A DNA stretch of 64,000 bases from contig NZ_CP051144.1 in the NCBI RefSeq assembly GCF_012317385.1, forward strand, positions 682,001 through 746,000, given 5' to 3'. The position numbers were made by a program, and so were the translations under genes. Origin of the DNA: Romboutsia sp. CE17 (GTDB lineage Bacteria > Bacillota > Clostridia > Peptostreptococcales > Peptostreptococcaceae). Every line of letters starts with the position of its first letter. The stretch's first letter is position 1. Below the pieces are notes generated by a model. That model did not search any database, was not told the origin of the DNA, and saw only the letters and a program-made list of their open reading frames with translations. Shown here one piece after another: positions 61,715-64,000 of this stretch.

Positions 61715-63061
61715 ATGAATGAAAGCACAAAAATCTCACTAGAGAGAGCATCACAATTAAAATCAAGAATAGAAGATTATATTAAAATTAGAAAACAAAT
61801 ACCAAAAGGTTTAGAATTGGAAAATGAGATAAGTGAGAGAAAAAAGCTTATATTAAGTGTTTTAGGTGGAACTGAAGAAAATTGGGATGACTACAAATGG
61901 CAATTATCAAATAGAATTACAGATGTTGAAATACTATCAAAAATATTAAAATTAAAAGACAAAGAAATTGAGCAAATAAGACAGGTTGAAGGTCAATTTA
62001 GATGGGCGATATCTCCATACTATTTAAGTTTAATTAATCCAGATGATATTGTGGACCCTATAAAATTGATGTCTATACCATCTATAGTAGAATTAGGCGA
62101 TGAGCAAAATGACTTAGATCCAATGGGAGAAGAATTTACTAATCCAGCAGGAAGCATAACTAGAAGATACCCAGATAGATTAATAATAAATGTAACAAAT
62201 GAATGTGCCATGTACTGCAGACATTGTCAGAGAAGAAGAAATATAGGTCAAAAAGATTGTCATCAACCTAGAGAGTTATTACAAGAGTCAATTGATTATA
62301 TCAGGGATAATGAAGAAATAAGAGATGTATTAATAACAGGAGGGGATCCATTAACTTTAAGTGACAATATGTTAGAATGGTTAATTAGCGAATTAAGAAA
62401 AATACCTCATGTTGATTATATAAGACTAGGGAGTAGAACACTAGTTACTATGCCTCAAAGGGTAACTGATGAACTTTGCGATATATTAAAAAAATATCAT
62501 CCGATATATATAAATACACATTTTAACCATCCAATGGAGATTACTAAAGAGTCAAAATTGGCTTGTGAAAAATTAGCAAATGCAGGTATACCATTAGGTA
62601 ATCAAGCTGTTTTATTAAATGGAGTAAATAATAATAAGTTTGTTATGAGATGTTTAAATCATGAATTATTAAAAATAAGAGTAAAGCCGTATTATATATT
62701 CCATAGTAAGCATGTAAAAGGAACTAAACACTTTAATACATCTATTGATGATGGTATGGAGATTATGGAATATTTAAGAGGATATACTTCTGGAATGGCA
62801 ATACCAACATATATAATAAACGCACCAAAAGGTAAGGGGAAAACTCCTTTACTTCCACAATATCTAATATCAAAAGGAACTGATTATATTATGATAAGAA
62901 CGTGGGAAGGAGAAGTTGTAAAAGTTGAAGATAAGCCAGCAGTAGATATAAAAGCTTTAATAACAAACTCATTTAAGGAAGAAAATGAGAAATTAAAAAG
63001 TTTAGAAGATAAAGAAGTATATTTAAAAGATTTAGAGTGTGAATTAATTCCAAGTTATTAA
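61715..63061 (+). CDS. eam: Glutamate 2,3-aminomutase (radical SAM, PLP)
   Basis: Converts L-glutamate to L-beta-glutamate. Radical SAM motif CRH/CxxxCxxC: C164, C168, C171 (ECAMYCRHC). PLP Lys is K376 in GKGKTP. In lysine 2,3-aminomutase two Asp residues (D293, D330) bind the substrate epsilon-amino group; here the aligned positions are K332 (FHSKHVKG) and N369 (INAPKG), the glutamate-specific pair known from the clostridial enzyme. 448 residues from ATG 61715 (GAGGGGGGA upstream); an earlier in-frame start at 61655 is not supported. Monocistronic or with the 68-aa gene. Confidence 0.93.
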   Translation: MNESTKISLERASQLKSRIEDYIKIRKQIPKGLELENEISERKKLILSVLGGTEENWDDYKWQLSNRITDVEILSKILKLKDKEIEQIRQVEGQFRWAISPYYLSLINPDDIVDPIKLMSIPSIVELGDEQNDLDPMGEEFTNPAGSITRRYPDRLIINVTNECAMYCRHCQRRRNIGQKDCHQPRELLQESIDYIRDNEEIRDVLITGGDPLTLSDNMLEWLISELRKIPHVDYIRLGSRTLVTMPQRVTDELCDILKKYHPIYINTHFNHPMEITKESKLACEKLANAGIPLGNQAVLLNGVNNNKFVMRCLNHELLKIRVKPYYIFHSKHVKGTKHFNTSIDDGMEIMEYLRGYTSGMAIPTYIINAPKGKGKTPLLPQYLISKGTDYIMIRTWEGEVVKVEDKPAVDIKALITNSFKEENEKLKSLEDKEVYLKDLECELIPSY

Positions 63062-63067
63062 TATAGA

Positions 63068-63097
63068 AAAAGCGATGAGAAAACTCATCGCTTTTAA
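63068..63097. terminator. Bidirectional terminator between eam and MFS gene
   Basis: Perfect 12-bp stem AAAAGCGATGAG with its mirror (63068-63079 with 63084-63095), loop AAAA. Confidence 0.9.
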
Positions 63098-63128
63098 ATT
63101 TATAAATAAGAAAATTCTAAAGTTAATA

Positions 63129-64000
63129 TTACATAGCTTCTTTTAAGTTAGAATTTTGCATATTTTCGATTCTTTTTTTGTTTAACTTACTCATTCCTAT
63201 AGATGCAACTATTAATGAAGCATAACATATTCCTATGAATACTAATATAGTTGTCCAAGCAGCTCCGTAACCAGCTTTATCAACTAATAAAGCGAATACT
63301 GAAGAACCTGCTGCGAATCCTACAGCGAAGAATATTTGAACAACACCAAGTATAGCACCGAATTCTTTTTTGCCGAAGAATGAACCTGTTAGTAAAGATG
63401 GTCCCATCATGTATGCAAAAACAGATAATCCTTTTAGTGCAGCGAATACTTGTGCAAGTATAGGCATTTGACCAGAGAATATTAATGCTAAACAAGATGC
63501 AGCAGCTAATACTGCAGCAACCATAAGTCCTTTAGTAATACCTAATTTATCAAATATTATACCACCAAATAAGTTTCCGCCTAATGAACATAAAGCAAAT
63601 ATAGAACCAACCATACCAACTATCATAGGATCTAATTTTAAGTGTAACTTTAAGTAAGCTGGATATTGAACTGCTAATGCAGAAACGTACATTCCTAAGA
63701 AGAATAATCCTAGGGCAAATACCCAGAAGAATTTTAAGCTCTTAGCTTCTTTTAAAGAATATCCCCAATCTACATCGTTAGACTCAGCTTTAGCTTTAAC
63801 TTCACCTTCTTTTTTCTTACCCTTAACTATTTCAGAACTATCTTTAGGCATTCTTAAGAATAATAATGTAACAGGTATACCAACAGCTAATGAAAGTAAA
63901 CCAAACATTAAGTAAGATTTAGATGCACCATTATTAGCTAACGAGAAAGCTGTCATTTGTTGAAGGAATATATTACCTATAGAACCACCTGCAAATGCAA
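63129..64000 (-). CDS. MFS transporter, N-terminus beyond window edge
   Basis: The frame stays open to the window end (AFAGGSIGNIFLQQM precedes the internal Met at 63956), so the gene starts further on. About 290 residues are visible: end of the first six-helix bundle, a charged central loop (KGKKKEGEVKAKAESNDVDW) and the second bundle (GMVGSIFALCSLGGNLFGGIIFDKLG motif A-like). It resembles the OFA/oxalate-formate antiporter branch of MFS, but substrate is unknown. Confidence 0.9.
   Translation of the reverse strand, partial: AFAGGSIGNIFLQQMTAFSLANNGASKSYLMFGLLSLAVGIPVTLLFLRMPKDSSEIVKGKKKEGEVKAKAESNDVDWGYSLKEAKSLKFFWVFALGLFFLGMYVSALAVQYPAYLKLHLKLDPMIVGMVGSIFALCSLGGNLFGGIIFDKLGITKGLMVAAVLAAASCLALIFSGQMPILAQVFAALKGLSVFAYMMGPSLLTGSFFGKKEFGAILGVVQIFFAVGFAAGSSVFALLVDKAGYGAAWTTILVFIGICYASLIVASIGMSKLNKKRIENMQNSNLKEAM

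Noticed and set aside
1-64000. tRNA, rRNA, prophage, insertion sequences or restriction/defence islands
   Set aside because: No tRNA-like cloverleaf, rRNA, transposase, integrase, phage structural gene or terminal inverted repeat was noticed on either strand; a tRNAscan or ISfinder search would be decisive.

Overview
The window is a gene-dense, AT-rich chromosomal segment from an anaerobic, spore-forming, low-GC Gram-positive, most likely a Peptostreptococcaceae clostridium (Paraclostridium, Paeniclostridium, Romboutsia or Clostridioides type). The evidence is a cotJ spore-coat operon, clostridial 2[4Fe-4S] ferredoxin, indolepyruvate:ferredoxin oxidoreductase, glutamate 2,3-aminomutase, strong AGGAGG ribosome-binding sites, frequent TTG/GTG starts and a TGTCGAA (Spo0A-type) element. 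No rRNA, tRNA, insertion sequence, prophage or CRISPR array was seen, so this is mostly core genome.

Layout. 1-6 kb: the C-terminally cut first of two topoisomerase III genes, a secreted SH3b/NlpC-P60 wall hydrolase and cotJABC. 6-16 kb: a TtcA-like tRNA thiolase, two DEDDh exonucleases, an 11-repeat MORN membrane protein next to an intracellular subtilisin with a LIPY pro-sequence, the ftsEX/M23-hydrolase division module, a RuvC-like mini-protein overlapping a soluble Hanks-type kinase, and a structured intergenic region holding paired 0A boxes. 16-27 kb: ferredoxin, a monofunctional glycosyltransferase, iorAB, small Cys-rich proteins, a pentapeptide-repeat/K+-channel fusion, and an operon of DUF454, a heterodimeric ABC exporter and a YgbA_NO protein. 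27-37 kb: peptidase M3, thioredoxin system, guanine-riboswitch-controlled xpt, a transaldolase behind a promoter buried in a 22-bp palindrome, a secreted acidic protein, and a response regulator/2-TM protein/histidine kinase operon. 37-44.5 kb: a Fur-box-controlled heme-uptake locus (two NEAT proteins, sortase, heme-type ABC transporter, DUF4405 protein). 44.6-64 kb: a tandem glycine riboswitch with an AGCS symporter, proBA, a second topB, a Rieske-FAD oxidoreductase, a GltD-like enzyme, a protein with two NUMOD1-like units, a PrsA-like foldase behind four 11-bp-phased TTCACA repeats, a sulfite/nitrite reductase, an Ig-like surface protein, glutamate 2,3-aminomutase and part of an MFS transporter.

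How the parts work together. Cell-envelope genes recur (NlpC/P60, FtsEX-M23, GT51, PrsA, Ig-like protein), and several have 11-bp-phased direct repeats upstream of the kind bound by OmpR-family regulators (WalR-like TGTWAH-N5-TGTWAH, Pho-like TTCACA). The heme locus is self-contained from surface capture to membrane transport and carries two good Fur boxes. Amino-acid metabolism appears as a glycine-sensing riboswitch on a Na+/amino-acid symporter, proline synthesis, aromatic 2-oxoacid oxidation and beta-glutamate formation.

The least explained pieces are the MORN/ISP pair, the RuvC-like/kinase pair, the pentapeptide-channel fusion, the two-unit NUMOD1-like protein and the G-run/hairpin-rich spacer at 15.22-15.49 kb. 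All calls are from reading the sequence and remembered family motifs; no database search was run.
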